Assembly (NCBI GenBank): GCA_037893245.1
Contig: JBAIAA010000735.1
Span: 62,001 to 126,000 of the forward strand
Direction of reading: 5' to 3'
DNA from: Crossaster papposus
Taxonomy: Eukaryota; Echinodermata; Asteroidea; Velatida; Solasteridae
Length of the DNA stretch: 64,000 nucleotides
The notes beneath the pieces were generated by a model. It was not told the origin of the DNA, ran no database searches, and was given only the letters and a program-made list of their open reading frames with translations. Within the stretch, counting starts at the first letter, position 1; every line of letters begins with the position of its first letter. Position numbers and translations under genes: made by a program. Positions 1-11,900 of this stretch are shown piece after piece.

Positions 1-117
1 GCGCCACCATGCCTCATGTAAATTTAGAAAAACAACAAACAAAATAAAAGCAGACATTCTAAAAACATTCTAAAATAATTATTAAATTTGAATAACAGTG
101 AAGCAAAAATACCTCTT

Positions 118-190
118 TAGCAGAGCGAGGTTTCGGTCCTCGGGCCTCTGGGTTATGGGCCCATCACGCTTCCCACTGCACCACTCTGCG
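118..190 (-). tRNA. Initiator tRNA-Met-like cassette a (CAT), reference copy
   Basis: On the minus strand this 73-nt copy folds as an initiator tRNA. The anticodon loop is CCCATAA (CAT), the T arm CGAGG-ACCGAAA-CCTCG is fully paired, and the B box is GGACCGAAACC. The 3' acceptor half is CTCTGCT followed by A73. It departs from a canonical initiator by a C1-U72 mismatch, one extra G in the D loop and an A27-G43 mismatch. A T5 run follows about 12 nt downstream, as expected for a Pol III terminator. Other left-array copies start at 920, 1721, 2523, 3325, 4127, 4929, 5730, 6532, 7333, 8135, 8936, 9738, 10540, 11342, 12144, 12946, 13748, 14549, 15351, 16153, 16955 and 17757. Whether it is charged or transcribed cannot be judged here. 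Confidence 0.7.
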
Positions 191-239
191 TAACTATTTG
201 TAATGAAAATGAAATCACTTTCAAGGAAATAATTATCCT

Positions 240-311
240 GAGCAGACCGAGGTTGTGGTCAACCAAACTCTCGGGTACTGACCAAGAAAGTGTCTACTTT
301 GTCACTCCGAG
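240..311 (-). pseudogene. X1: decayed tRNA relic related to initiator tRNA-Met
   Basis: This 72-nt block aligns without gaps to the neighbouring cassettes. The best-preserved X copy (47604-47675) matches the intact initiator copy at 52 of 72 positions by my count. The anticodon stem still pairs (CTTGG with CCGAG), but the loop reads TCAGTAC/TCAGTAA, so the nominal anticodon is AGT rather than CAT. The T stem has at least two mismatches and the acceptor ends are unpaired. A short T run follows in the next spacer. It is one of two X relics per 802-bp unit and recurs at the same offset in every unit. I read it as an ancient duplicate, not as a threonine tRNA gene. Confidence 0.7.
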
Positions 312-342
312 TCGAGTACCTCATGTCATACCAAAAACTTGT

Positions 343-414
343 TAGCAGAGCGAGGTTTCGATCCTCGGACCTCTGGGTTATGGGCCCAGCACGCTTCAAC
401 TGCGCCACTATGCC
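343..414 (-). tRNA. Initiator tRNA-Met-like cassette b (CAT), reference copy
   Basis: The minus strand gives 72 nt in standard initiator geometry: D stem GCGC/GCGT, anticodon arm CTGGG-CCCATAA-CCCAG, and T arm CGAGG-ATCGAAA-CCTCG with A54 and A60, which mark eukaryotic initiators. The B box GGATCGAAACC is intact. Two lesions recur: the acceptor has a U5-C68 mismatch, and the D loop reads AGTTGAA, losing one of the two G residues (A box TGGCGCAGTTG). A T5 run lies about 5 nt past the 3' end. The copies listed in the array entry are nearly identical. This is the most initiator-like of the four repeated classes, but the D-loop defect makes function uncertain. Confidence 0.75.
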
Positions 415-516
415 TCATGTAAATTTAGAAAATGCAAACAAAATGAAAGCAGACATTCTAAAAACATTCTACAATATTTATTAAATGTGAATAGCAGTGA
501 AGCAAAAATACCTAGT

Positions 517-588
517 TAGCAAAGCGAGGTTTTGGTCCTCGGACCTCTGGGCTATGGGCCCATCACGCTCCCGCTGCACTACTCTGCG
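517..588 (-). tRNA. Initiator tRNA-Met-like cassette c (CAT), degenerate
   Basis: This 72-nt minus-strand copy keeps the CAT anticodon and a fully paired T stem (CGAGG/CCTCG). Position 38 is G in this copy (loop CCCATAG), and the T loop has drifted to ACCAAAA. The acceptor has C1-U72 and a G5-U68 wobble (3' half CTTTGCT), and positions 27-43 are A-G. The A box reads TAGTGCAGCGGG. A T5 run follows in the spacer. It sits at the position that a holds in the other monomer, so a and c are the two diverged versions of the first cassette of the ancestral ~401-bp monomer. Confidence 0.55.
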
Positions 589-637
589 TAACTATTTTTA
601 ATGAAAATGAAATCCCTATCAAATACAAAATTATCCT

Positions 638-709
638 GAGCAGACCGAGGTTGTGATCATCCGAACTCTCGGTTACTGACCAAGAAAGGGTCTACTTTGT
701 CACTCTGAG
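638..709 (-). pseudogene. X2: second decayed tRNA relic of the unit
   Basis: It is the counterpart of X1 in the other monomer, with the same 72-nt length, the same CTTGG/CCGAG anticodon stem and the AGT-containing loop. It differs from X1 by a few substitutions (for example GAGAGTTCGG where X1 has GAGAGTTTGG). The T arm is broken. Confidence 0.65.
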
Positions 710-743
710 TCGAGTACTTCAAGTCATACCAAAAACTTATTAG

Positions 744-815
744 CAGCAGAACGAGGTTTTGATCCTCGGCACTCTGGGTTATAGGCCCAGCAAGCTTCCA
801 CTGCGCCACCATGCC
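744..815 (-). pseudogene. Cassette d: initiator-derived tRNA with anticodon TAT
   Basis: The minus strand keeps the A box TGGCGCAGTGG and the anticodon stem CTGGG/CCCAG, but the loop is CCTATAA, so the anticodon is TAT instead of CAT. The acceptor 5' half GGCATGG pairs poorly with TTCTGCT (several wobbles and one mismatch), the 3' D stem is GCTT, and the nucleotide at 73 is G within a duplicated CTGCTGCT. The T stem pairs and the loop is ATCAAAA. The C-to-T anticodon change is present in every d copy I inspected in both arrays. A T5 run follows. It is probably a pseudogene, though a Pol III transcript is possible because both promoter boxes are largely kept. Confidence 0.6.
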
Positions 816-3800
816 TCATGTAAATTTAGAAAAACAACAAACAAAATAAAAGCAGACATTCTAAAAACATTCTAAAATAATTATTAAATTTGAATAACAG
901 TGAAGCAAAAATACCTCTTTAGCAGAGCGAGGTTTCGGTCCTCGGGCCTCTGGGTTATGGGCCCATCACGCTTCCCACTGCACCACTCTGCGTAACTATT
1001 TGTAATGAAAATGAAATCACTTTCAAGGAAATAATTATCCTGAGCAGACCGAGGTTGTGGTCAACCAAACTCTCGGGTACTGACCAAGAAAGTGTCTACT
1101 TTGTCACTCCGAGTCGAGTACCTCATGTCATACCAAAAACTTGTTAGCAGAGCGAGGTTTCGATCCTCGGACCTCTGGGTTATGGGCCCAGCACGCTTCA
1201 ACTGCGCCACTATGCCTCATGTAAATTTAGAAAATGCAAACAAATGAAAGCAGACATTCTAAAAACATTCTACAATATTTATTAAATGTGAATAGCAGTG
1301 AAGCAAAAATACCTAGTTAGCAAAGCGAGGTTTTGGTCCTCGGACCTCTGGGCTATGGGCCCATCACGCTCTCGCTGCACTACTCTGCGTAACTATTTTT
1401 AATGAAAATGAAATCCCTATCAAATACAAAATTATCCTGAGCAGACCGAGGTTGTGATCATCCGAACTCTCGGTTACTGACCAAGAAAGGGTCTACTTTG
1501 TCACTCTGAGTCGAGTACTTCAAGTCATACCAAAAACTTATTAGCAGCAGAACGAGGTTTTGATCCTCGGCACTCTGGGTTATAGGCCCAGCAAGCTTCC
1601 ACTGCGCCACCATGCCTCATGTAAATTTAGAAAAACAACAAACAAAATAAAAGCAGACATTTTAAAAACATTCTAAAATAATTATTAAATTTGAATAACA
1701 GTGAAGCAAAAATACCTCTTTAGCAGAGCGAGGTTTCGGTCCTCGGGCCTCTGGGTTATGGGCCCATCACGCTTCCCACTGCACCACTCTGCGTAACTAT
1801 TTGTAATGAAAATGAAATCACTTTCAAGGAAATAATTATCCTGAGCAGACCGAGGTTGTGGTCAACCAAACTCTCGGGTACTGACCAAGAAAGTGTCTAC
1901 TTTGTCACTCCGAGTCGAGTACCTCATGTCATACCAAAAACTTGTTAGCAGAGCGAGGTTTCGATCCTCGGACCTCTGGGTTATGGGCCCAGCACGCTTC
2001 AACTGCGCCACTATGCCTCATGTAAATTTAGAAAATGCAAACAAAATGAAAGCAGACATTCTAAAAACATTTTACAATATTTATTAAATGTGAATAGCAG
2101 TGAAGCAAAAATACCTAGTTAGCAAAGCGAGGTTTTGGTCCTCGGACCTCTGGGCTATGGGCCCATCACGCTCCCGCTGCACTACTCTGCGTAACTATTT
2201 TTAATGAAAATGAAATCCCTATCAAATACAAAATTATCCTGAGCAGACCGAGGTTGTGATCATCCGAACTCTCGGTTACTGACCAAGAAAGGGTCTACTT
2301 TGTCACTCGGAGTCGAGTACTTCAAGTCATACCAAAAACTTATTAGCAGCAGAACGAGGTTTTGATCCTCGGTACTCTGGGTTATAGGCCCAGCAAACTT
2401 CCACTGCGCCACCATGCCTCATGTAAATTTAGAAAAACAACAAACAAAATAAAAGCAGACATTCTAAAAACATTCTAAAATAATTATTAAATTTGAATAA
2501 CAGTGAAGCAAAAATACCTCTTTAGCAGAGCGAGGTTTCGGTCCTCGGGCCTCTGGGTTATGGGCCCATCACGCTTCCCACTGCACCACTCTGCGTAACT
2601 ATTTGTAATGAAAATGAAATCACTTTCAAGGAAATAATTATCCTGAGCAGACCGAGGTTGTGGTCAACCAAACTCTCGGGTACTGACCAAGAAAGTGTCT
2701 ACTTTGTCACTCCGAGTCGAGTACCTCATGTCATACCAAAAACTTGTTAGCAGAGCGAGGTTTCGATCCTCGGACCTCTGGGTTATGGGCCCAGCACGCT
2801 TCAACTGCGCCACTATGCCTCATGTAAATTTAGAAAATGCAAACAAAATGAAAGCAGACATTCTAAAAACATTCTACAATATTTATTAAATGTGAATAGC
2901 AGTGAAGCAAAAATACCTAGTTAGCAAAGCGAGGTTTTGGTCCTCGGACCTCTGGGCTATGGGCCCATCACGCTCCCGCTGCACTACTCTGCGTAACTAT
3001 TTTTAATGAAAATGAAATCCCTATCAAATACAAAATTATCCTGAGCAGACCGAGGTTGTGATCATCCGAACTCTCGGTTACTGACCAAGAAAGGGTCTAC
3101 TTTGTCACTCGGAGTCGAGTACTTCAAGTCATACCAAAAACTTATTAGCAGCAGAACGAGGTTTTGATCCTCGGTACTCTGGGTTATAGGCCCAGCAAAC
3201 TTCCACTGCGCCACCATGCCTCATGTAAATTTAGAAAAACAACAAACAAAATAAAAGCAGACATTCTAAAAACATTCTAAAATAATTATTAAATTTGAAT
3301 AACAGTGAAGCAAAAATACCTCTTTAGCAGAGCGAGGTTTCGGTCCTCGGGCCTCTGGGTTATGGGCCCATTACGCTTCCCACTGCACCACTCTGCGTAA
3401 CTATTTGTAATGAAAATGAAATCACTTTCAAGGAAATAATTATCCTGAGCAGACCGAGGTTGTGGTCAACCAAACTCTCGGGTACTGACCAAGAAAGTGT
3501 CTACTTTGTCACTCCGAGTCGAGTACCTCATGTCATACCAAAAACTTGTTAGCAGAGCGAGGTTTCGATCCTCGGACCTCTGGGTTATGGGCCCAGCACG
3601 CTTCAACTGCGCCACTATGCCTCATGTAAATTTAGAAAATGCAAACAAAATGAAAGCAGACATTCTAAAAATATTCTACAATATTTATTAAATGTGAATA
3701 GCAGTGAAGCAAAAATACCTAGTTAGCAAAGCGAGGTTTTGGTCCTCGGACCTCTGGGCTATGGGCCCATCACGCTCCCGCTGCACTACTCTGCATAACT

Positions 3801-4126
3801 ATTTTTAATGAAAATGAAATCCCTATCAAATACAAAATTATCCTGAGCAGACCGAGGTTGTGATCATCCGAACTCTCGGTTACTGACCAAGAAAGGGTGT
3901 ACTTTGTCACTCTGAGTCGAGTACTTCAAGTCATACCAAAAACTTATTAGCAGCAGAACGAGGTTTTGATCCTCGGCACTCTGGGTTATAGGCCCAGCAA
4001 GCTTCCACTGCGCCACCATGCCTCATGTAAATTTAGAAAAACAACAAACAAAATAAAAGCAGACATTCTAAAAACATTCTAAAATAATTATTAAATTTGA
4101 ATAACAGTGAAGCAAAAATACCTCTT

Positions 4127-7100
4127 TAGCAGAGCGAGGTTTTGGTCCTCGGGCCTCTGGGTTATGGGCCCATCACGCTTCCCACTGCACCACTCTGCGT
4201 AACTATTTGTAATGAAAATGAAATCACTTTCAAGGAAATAATTATCCTGAGCAGACCGAGGTTGTGGTCAACCAAACTCTCGGGTACTGACCAAGAAAGT
4301 GTCTACTTTGTCACTCCGAGTCGAGTACCTCATGTCATACCAAAAACTTGTTAGCAGAGCGAGGTTTCGATCCTCGGACCTCTGGGTTATGGGCCCAGCA
4401 CGCTTCAACTGCGCCACTATGCCTCATGTAAATTTAGAAAATGCAAACAAAATGAAAGCAGACATTCTAAAAACATTCTACAATATTTATTAAATGTGAA
4501 TAGCAGTGAAGCAAAAATACCTAGTTAGCAAAGCGAGGTTTTGGTCCTCGGACCTCTGGGCTATGGGCCCATCACGCTCCCGCTGCACTACTCTGCGTAA
4601 CTATTTTTAATGAAAATGAAATCCCTATCAAATACAAAATTATCCTGAGCAGACCGAGGTTGTGATCATCCGAACTCTCGGTTACTGACCAAGAAAGGGT
4701 CTACTTTGTCACTCTGAGTCGAGTACTTCAAGTCATACCAAAAACTTATTAGCAGCAGAACGAGGTTTTGATCCTCGGCACTCTGGGTTATAGGCCCAGC
4801 AAGCTTCCACTGCGCCACCATGCCTCATGTAAATTTAGAAAAACAACAAACAAAATAAAAGCAGACATTCTAAAAACATTCTAAAATAATTATTAAATTT
4901 GAATAACAGTGAAGCAAAAATACCTCTTTAGCAGAGCGAGGTTTCGGTCCTCGGGCCTCTGGGTTATGGGCCCATCACGCTTCCCACTGCACCACTCTGC
5001 GTAACTATTTGTAATGAAAATGAAATCACTTTCAAGGAAATAATTATCCTGAGCAGACCGAGGTTGTGGTCAACCAAACTCTCGGGTACTGACCAAGAAA
5101 GTGTCTACTTTGTCACTCCGAGTCGAGTACCTCATGTCATACCAAAAACTTGTTAGCAGAGCGAGGTTTCGATCCTCGGACCTCTGGGTTATGGGCCCAG
5201 CACGCTTCAACTGCGCCACTATGCCTCATGTAAATTTAGAAAATGCAAACAAATGAAAGCAGACATTCTAAAAACATTCTACAATATTTATTAAATGTGA
5301 ATAGCAGTGAAGCAAAAATACCTAGTTAGCAAAGCGAGGTTTTGGTCCTCGGACCTCTGGGCTATGGGCCCATCACGCTCTCGCTGCACTACTCTGCGTA
5401 ACTATTTTTAATGAAAATGAAATCCCTATCAAATACAAAATTATCCTGAGCAGACCGAGGTTGTGATCATCCGAACTCTCGGTTACTGACCAAGAAAGGG
5501 TCTACTTTGTCACTCTGAGTCGAGTACTTCAAGTCATACCAAAAACTTATTAGCAGCAGAACGAGGTTTTGATCCTCGGCACTCTGGGTTATAGGCCCAG
5601 CAAGCTTCCACTGCGCCACCATGCCTCATGTAAATTTAGAAAAACAACAAACAAAATAAAAGCAGACATTCTAAAAACATTCTAAAATAATTATTAAATT
5701 TGAATAACAGTGAAGCAAAAATACCTCTTTAGCAGAGCGAGGTTTTGGTCCTCGGGCCTCTGGGTTATGGGCCCATCACGCTTCCCACTGCACCACTCTG
5801 CGTAACTATTTGTAATGAAAATGAAATCACTTTCAAGGAAATAATTATCCTGAGCAGACCGAGGTTGTGGTCAACCAAACTCTCGGGTACTGACCAAGAA
5901 AGTGTCTACTTTGTCACTCCGAGTCGAGTACCTCATGTCATACCAAAAACTTGTTAGCAGAGCGAGGTTTCGATCCTCGGACCTCTGGGTTATGGGCCCA
6001 GCACGCTTCAACTGCGCCACTATGCCTCATGTAAATTTAGAAAATGCAAACAAAATGAAAGCAGACATTCTAAAAATATTCTACAATATTTATTAAATGT
6101 GAATAGCAGTGAAGCAAAAATACCTAGTTAGCAAAGCGAGGTTTTGGTCCTCGGACCTCTGGGCTATGGGCCCATCACGCTCCCGCTGCACTACTCTGCA
6201 TAACTATTTTTAATGAAAATGAAATCCCTATCAAATACAAAATTATCCTGAGCAGACCGAGGTTGTGATCATCCGAACTCTCGGTTACTGACCAAGAAAG
6301 GGTCTACTTTGTCACTCTGAGTCGAGTACTTCAAGTCATACCAAAAACTTATTAGCAGCAGAACGAGGTTTTGATCCTCGGCACTCTGGGTTATAGGCCC
6401 AGCAAGCTTCCACTGCGCCACCATGCCTCATGTAAATTTAGAAAAACAACAAACAAAATAAAAGCAGACATTCTAAAAACATTCTAAAATAATTATTAAA
6501 TTTGAATAACAGTGAAGCAAAAATACCTCTTTAGCAGAGCGAGGTTTCGGTCCTCGGGCCTCTGGGTTATGGGCCCATCACGCTTCCCACTGCACCACTC
6601 TGCGTAACTATTTGTAATGAAAATGAAATCACTTTCAAGGAAATAATTATCCTGAGCAGACCGAGGTTGTGGTCAACCAAACTCTCGGGTACTGACCAAG
6701 AAAGTGTCTACTTTGTCACTCCGAGTCGAGTACCTCATGTCATACCAAAAACTTGTTAGCAGAGCGAGGTTTCGATCCTCGGACCTCTGGGTTATGGGCC
6801 CAGCACGCTTCAACTGCGCCACTATGCCTCATGTAAATTTAGAAAATGCAAACAAATGAAAGCAGACATTCTAAAAACATTCTACAATATTTATTAAATG
6901 TGAATAGCAGTGAAGCAAAAATACCTAGTTAGCAAAGCGAGGTTTTGGTCCTCGGACCTCTGGGCTATGGGCCCATCACGCTCTCGCTGCACTACTCTGC
7001 GTAACTATTTTTAATGAAAATGAAATCCCTATCAAATACAAAATTATCCTGAGCAGACCGAGGTTGTGATCATCCGAACTCTCGGTTACTGACCAAGAAA

Positions 7101-8935
7101 GGGTCTACTTTGTCACTCTGAGTCGAGTACTTCAAGTCATACCAAAAACTTATTAGCAGCAGAACGAGGTTTTGATCCTCGGCACTCTGGGTTATAGGCC
7201 CAGCAAGCTTCCACTGCGCCACCATGCCTCATGTAAATTTAGAAAAACAACAAACAAAATAAAAGCAGACATTCTAAAAACATTCTAAAATAATTATTAA
7301 ATTTGAATAACAGTGAAGCAAAAATACCTCTTTAGCAGAGCGAGGTTTTGGTCCTCGGGCCTCTGGGTTATGGGCCCATCACGCTTCCCACTGCACCACT
7401 CTGCGTAACTATTTGTAATGAAAATGAAATCACTTTCAAGGAAATAATTATCCTGAGCAGACCGAGGTTGTGGTCAACCAAACTCTCGGGTACTGACCAA
7501 GAAAGTGTCTACTTTGTCACTCCGAGTCGAGTACCTCATGTCATACCAAAAACTTGTTAGCAGAGCGAGGTTTCGATCCTCGGACCTCTGGGTTATGGGC
7601 CCAGCACGCTTCAACTGCGCCACTATGCCTCATGTAAATTTAGAAAATGCAAACAAAATGAAAGCAGACATTCTAAAAACATTCTACAATATTTATTAAA
7701 TGTGAATAGCAGTGAAGCAAAAATACCTAGTTAGCAAAGCGAGGTTTTGGTCCTCGGACCTCTGGGCTATGGGCCCATCACGCTCCCGCTGCACTACTCT
7801 GCGTAACTATTTTTAATGAAAATGAAATCCCTATCAAATACAAAATTATCCTGAGCAGACCGAGGTTGTGATCATCCGAACTCTCGGTTACTGACCAAGA
7901 AAGGGTCTACTTTGTCACTCTGAGTCGAGTACTTCAAGTCATACCAAAAACTTATTAGCAGCAGAACGAGGTTTTGATCCTCGGCACTCTGGGTTATAGG
8001 CCCAGCAAGCTTCCACTGCGCCACCATGCCTCATGTAAATTTAGAAAAACAACAAACAAAATAAAAGCAGACATTCTAAAAACATTCTAAAATAATTATT
8101 AAATTTGAATAACAGTGAAGCAAAAATACCTCTTTAGCAGAGCGAGGTTTCGGTCCTCGGGCCTCTGGGTTATGGGCCCATCACGCTTCCCACTGCACCA
8201 CTCTGCGTAACTATTTGTAATGAAAATGAAATCACTTTCAAGGAAATAATTATCCTGAGCAGACCGAGGTTGTGGTCAACCAAACTCTCGGGTACTGACC
8301 AAGAAAGTGTCTACTTTGTCACTCCGAGTCGAGTACCTCATGTCATACCAAAAACTTGTTAGCAGAGCGAGGTTTCGATCCTCGGACCTCTGGGTTATGG
8401 GCCCAGCACGCTTCAACTGCGCCACTATGCCTCATGTAAATTTAGAAAATGCAAACAAATGAAAGCAGACATTCTAAAAACATTCTACAATATTTATTAA
8501 ATGTGAATAGCAGTGAAGCAAAAATACCTAGTTAGCAAAGCGAGGTTTTGGTCCTCGGACCTCTGGGCTATGGGCCCATCACGCTCTCGCTGCACTACTC
8601 TGCGTAACTATTTTTAATGAAAATGAAATCCCTATCAAATACAAAATTATCCTGAGCAGACCGAGGTTGTGATCATCCGAACTCTCGGTTACTGACCAAG
8701 AAAGGGTCTACTTTGTCACTCTGAGTCGAGTACTTCAAGTCATACCAAAAACTTATTAGCAGCAGAACGAGGTTTTGATCCTCGGCACTCTGGGTTATAG
8801 GCCCAGCAAGCTTCCACTGCGCCACCATGCCTCATGTAAATTTAGAAAAACAACAAACAAAATAAAAGCAGACATTTTAAAAACATTCTAAAATAATTAT
8901 TAAATTTGAATAACAGTGAAGCAAAAATACCTCTT
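4127..8935 (-). repeat. Three tandem copies of a 1603-bp super-repeat inside the left array
   Basis: Three consecutive pairs of units share the same combination of private variants. The first unit of each pair has GAGGTTTTGG in its a cassette (starting at 4127, 5730 and 7333). The second has the 1-nt deletion downstream of b and the CTCTCGCTGC variant in c (b at 5154, 6757 and 8360). The marked unit starts repeat every 1603 bp, so two-unit blocks have themselves been amplified. Confidence 0.8.
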
Positions 8936-11900
8936 TAGCAGAGCGAGGTTTCGGTCCTCGGGCCTCTGGGTTATGGGCCCATCACGCTTCCCACTGCACC
9001 ACTCTGCGTAACTATTTGTAATGAAAATGAAATCACTTTCAAGGAAATAATTATCCTGAGCAGACCGAGGTTGTGGTCAACCAAACTCTCGGGTACTGAC
9101 CAAGAAAGTGTCTACTTTGTCACTCCGAGTCGAGTACCTCATGTCATACCAAAAACTTGTTAGCAGAGCGAGGTTTCGATCCTCGGACCTCTGGGTTATG
9201 GGCCCAGCACGCTTCAACTGCGCCACTATGCCTCATGTAAATTTAGAAAATGCAAACAAAATGAAAGCAGACATTCTAAAAACATTTTACAATATTTATT
9301 AAATGTGAATAGCAGTGAAGCAAAAATACCTAGTTAGCAAAGCGAGGTTTTGGTCCTCGGACCTCTGGGCTATGGGCCCATCACGCTCCCGCTGCACTAC
9401 TCTGCGTAACTATTTTTAATGAAAATGAAATCCCTATCAAATACAAAATTATCCTGAGCAGACCGAGGTTGTGATCATCCGAACTCTCGGTTACTGACCA
9501 AGAAAGGGTCTACTTTGTCACTCGGAGTCGAGTACTTCAAGTCATACCAAAAACTTATTAGCAGCAGAACGAGGTTTTGATCCTCAGTACTCTGGGTTAT
9601 AGGCCCAGCAAACTTCCACTGCGCCACCATGCCTCATGTAAATTTAGAAAAACAACAAACAAAATAAAAGCAGACATTCTAAAAACATTCTAAAATAATT
9701 ATTAAATTTGAATAACAGTGAAGCAAAAATACCTCTTTAGCAGAGCGAGGTTTCGGTCCTCGGGCCTCTGGGTTATGGGCCCATCACGCTTCCCACTGCA
9801 CCACTCTGCGTAACTATTTGTAATGAAAATGAAATCACTTTCAAGGAAATAATTATCCTGAGCAGACCGAGGTTGTGGTCAACCAAACTCTCGGGTACTG
9901 ACCAAGAAAGTGTCTACTTTGTCACTCCGAGTCGAGTACCTCATGTCATACCAAAAACTTGTTAGCAGAGCGAGGTTTCGATCCTCGGACCTCTGGGTTA
10001 TGGGCCCAGCACGCTTCAACTGCGCCACTATGCCTCATGTAAATTTAGAAAATGCAAACAAAATGAAAGCAGACATTCTAAAAACATTCTACAATATTTA
10101 TTAAATGTGAATAGCAGTGAAGCAAAAATACCTAGTTAGCAAAGCGAGGTTTTGGTCCTCGGACCTCTGGGCTATGGGCCCATCACGCTCCCGCTGCACT
10201 ACTCTGCGTAACTATTTTTAATGAAAATGAAATCCCTATCAAATACAAAATTATCCTGAGCAGACCGAGGTTGTGATCATCCGAACTCTCGGTTACTGAC
10301 CAAGAAAGGGTCTACTTTGTCACTCGGAGTCGAGTACTTCAAGTCATACCAAAAACTTATTAGCAGCAGAACGAGGTTTTGATCCTCGGTACTCTGGGTT
10401 ATAGGCCCAGCAAACTTCCACTGCGCCACCATGCCTCATGTAAATTTAGAAAAACAACAAACAAAATAAAAGCAGACATTCTAAAAACATTCTAAAATAA
10501 TTATTAAATTTGAATAACAGTGAAGCAAAAATACCTCTTTAGCAGAGCGAGGTTTCGGTCCTCGGGCCTCTGGGTTATGGGCCCATTACGCTTCCCACTG
10601 CACCACTCTGCGTAACTATTTGTAATGAAAATGAAATCACTTTCAAGGAAATAATTATCCTGAGCAGACCGAGGTTGTGGTCAACCAAACTCTCGGGTAC
10701 TGACCAAGAAAGTGTCTACTTTGTCACTCCGAGTCGAGTACCTCATGTCATACCAAAAACTTGTTAGCAGAGCGAGGTTTCGATCCTCGGACCTCTGGGT
10801 TATGGGCCCAGCACGCTTCAACTGCGCCACTATGCCTCATGTAAATTTAGAAAATGCAAACAAAATGAAAGCAGACATTCTAAAAACATTCTACAATATT
10901 TATTAAATGTGAATAGCAGTGAAGCAAAAATACCTAGTTAGCAAAGCGAGGTTTTGGTCCTCGGACCTCTGGGCTATGGGCCCATCACGCTCCCGCTGCA
11001 CTACTCTGCGTAACTATTTTTAATGAAAATGAAATCCCTATCAAATACAAAATTATCCTGAGCAGACCGAGGTTGTGATCATCCGAACTCTCGGTTACTG
11101 ACCAAGAAAGGGTCTACTTTGTCACTCTGAGTCGAGTACTTCAAGTCATACCAAAAACTTATTAGCAGCAGAACGAGGTTTTGATCCTCGGCACTCTGGG
11201 TTATAGGCCCAGCAAGCTTCCACTGCGCCACCATGCCTCATGTAAATTTAGAAAAACAACAAACAAAATAAAAGCAGACATTCTAAAAACATTCTAAAAT
11301 AATTATTAAATTTGAATAACAGTGAAGCAAAAATACCTCTTTAGCAGAGCGAGGTTTCGGTCCTCGGGCCTCTGGGTTATGGGCCCATCACGCTTCCCAC
11401 TGCACCACTCTGCGTAACTATTTGTAATGAAAATGAAATCACTTTCAAGGAAATAATTATCCTGAGCAGACCGAGGTTGTGGTCAACCAAACTCTCGGGT
11501 ACTGACCAAGAAAGTGTCTACTTTGTCACTCCGAGTCGAGTACCTCATGTCATACCAAAAACTTGTTAGCAGAGCGAGGTTTCGATCCTCGGACCTCTGG
11601 GTTATGGGCCCAGCACGCTTCAACTGCGCCACTATGCCTCATGTAAATTTAGAAAATGCAAACAAAATGAAAGCAGACATTCTAAAAATATTCTACAATA
11701 TTTATTAAATGTGAATAGCAGTGAAGCAAAAATACCTAGTTAGCAAAGCGAGGTTTTGGTCCTTGGACCTCTGGGCTATGGGCCCATCACGCTCCCGCTG
11801 CACTACTCTGCATAACTATTTTTAATGAAAATGAAATCCCTATCAAATACAAAATTATCCTGAGCAGACCGAGGTTGTGATCATCCGAACTCTCGGTTAC

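Noticed and set aside
240..311. X as a functional threonine (AGT) tRNA
   Set aside because: The T stem and acceptor are mismatched and the closest relative is the initiator cassette, so the anticodon is a by-product of decay.
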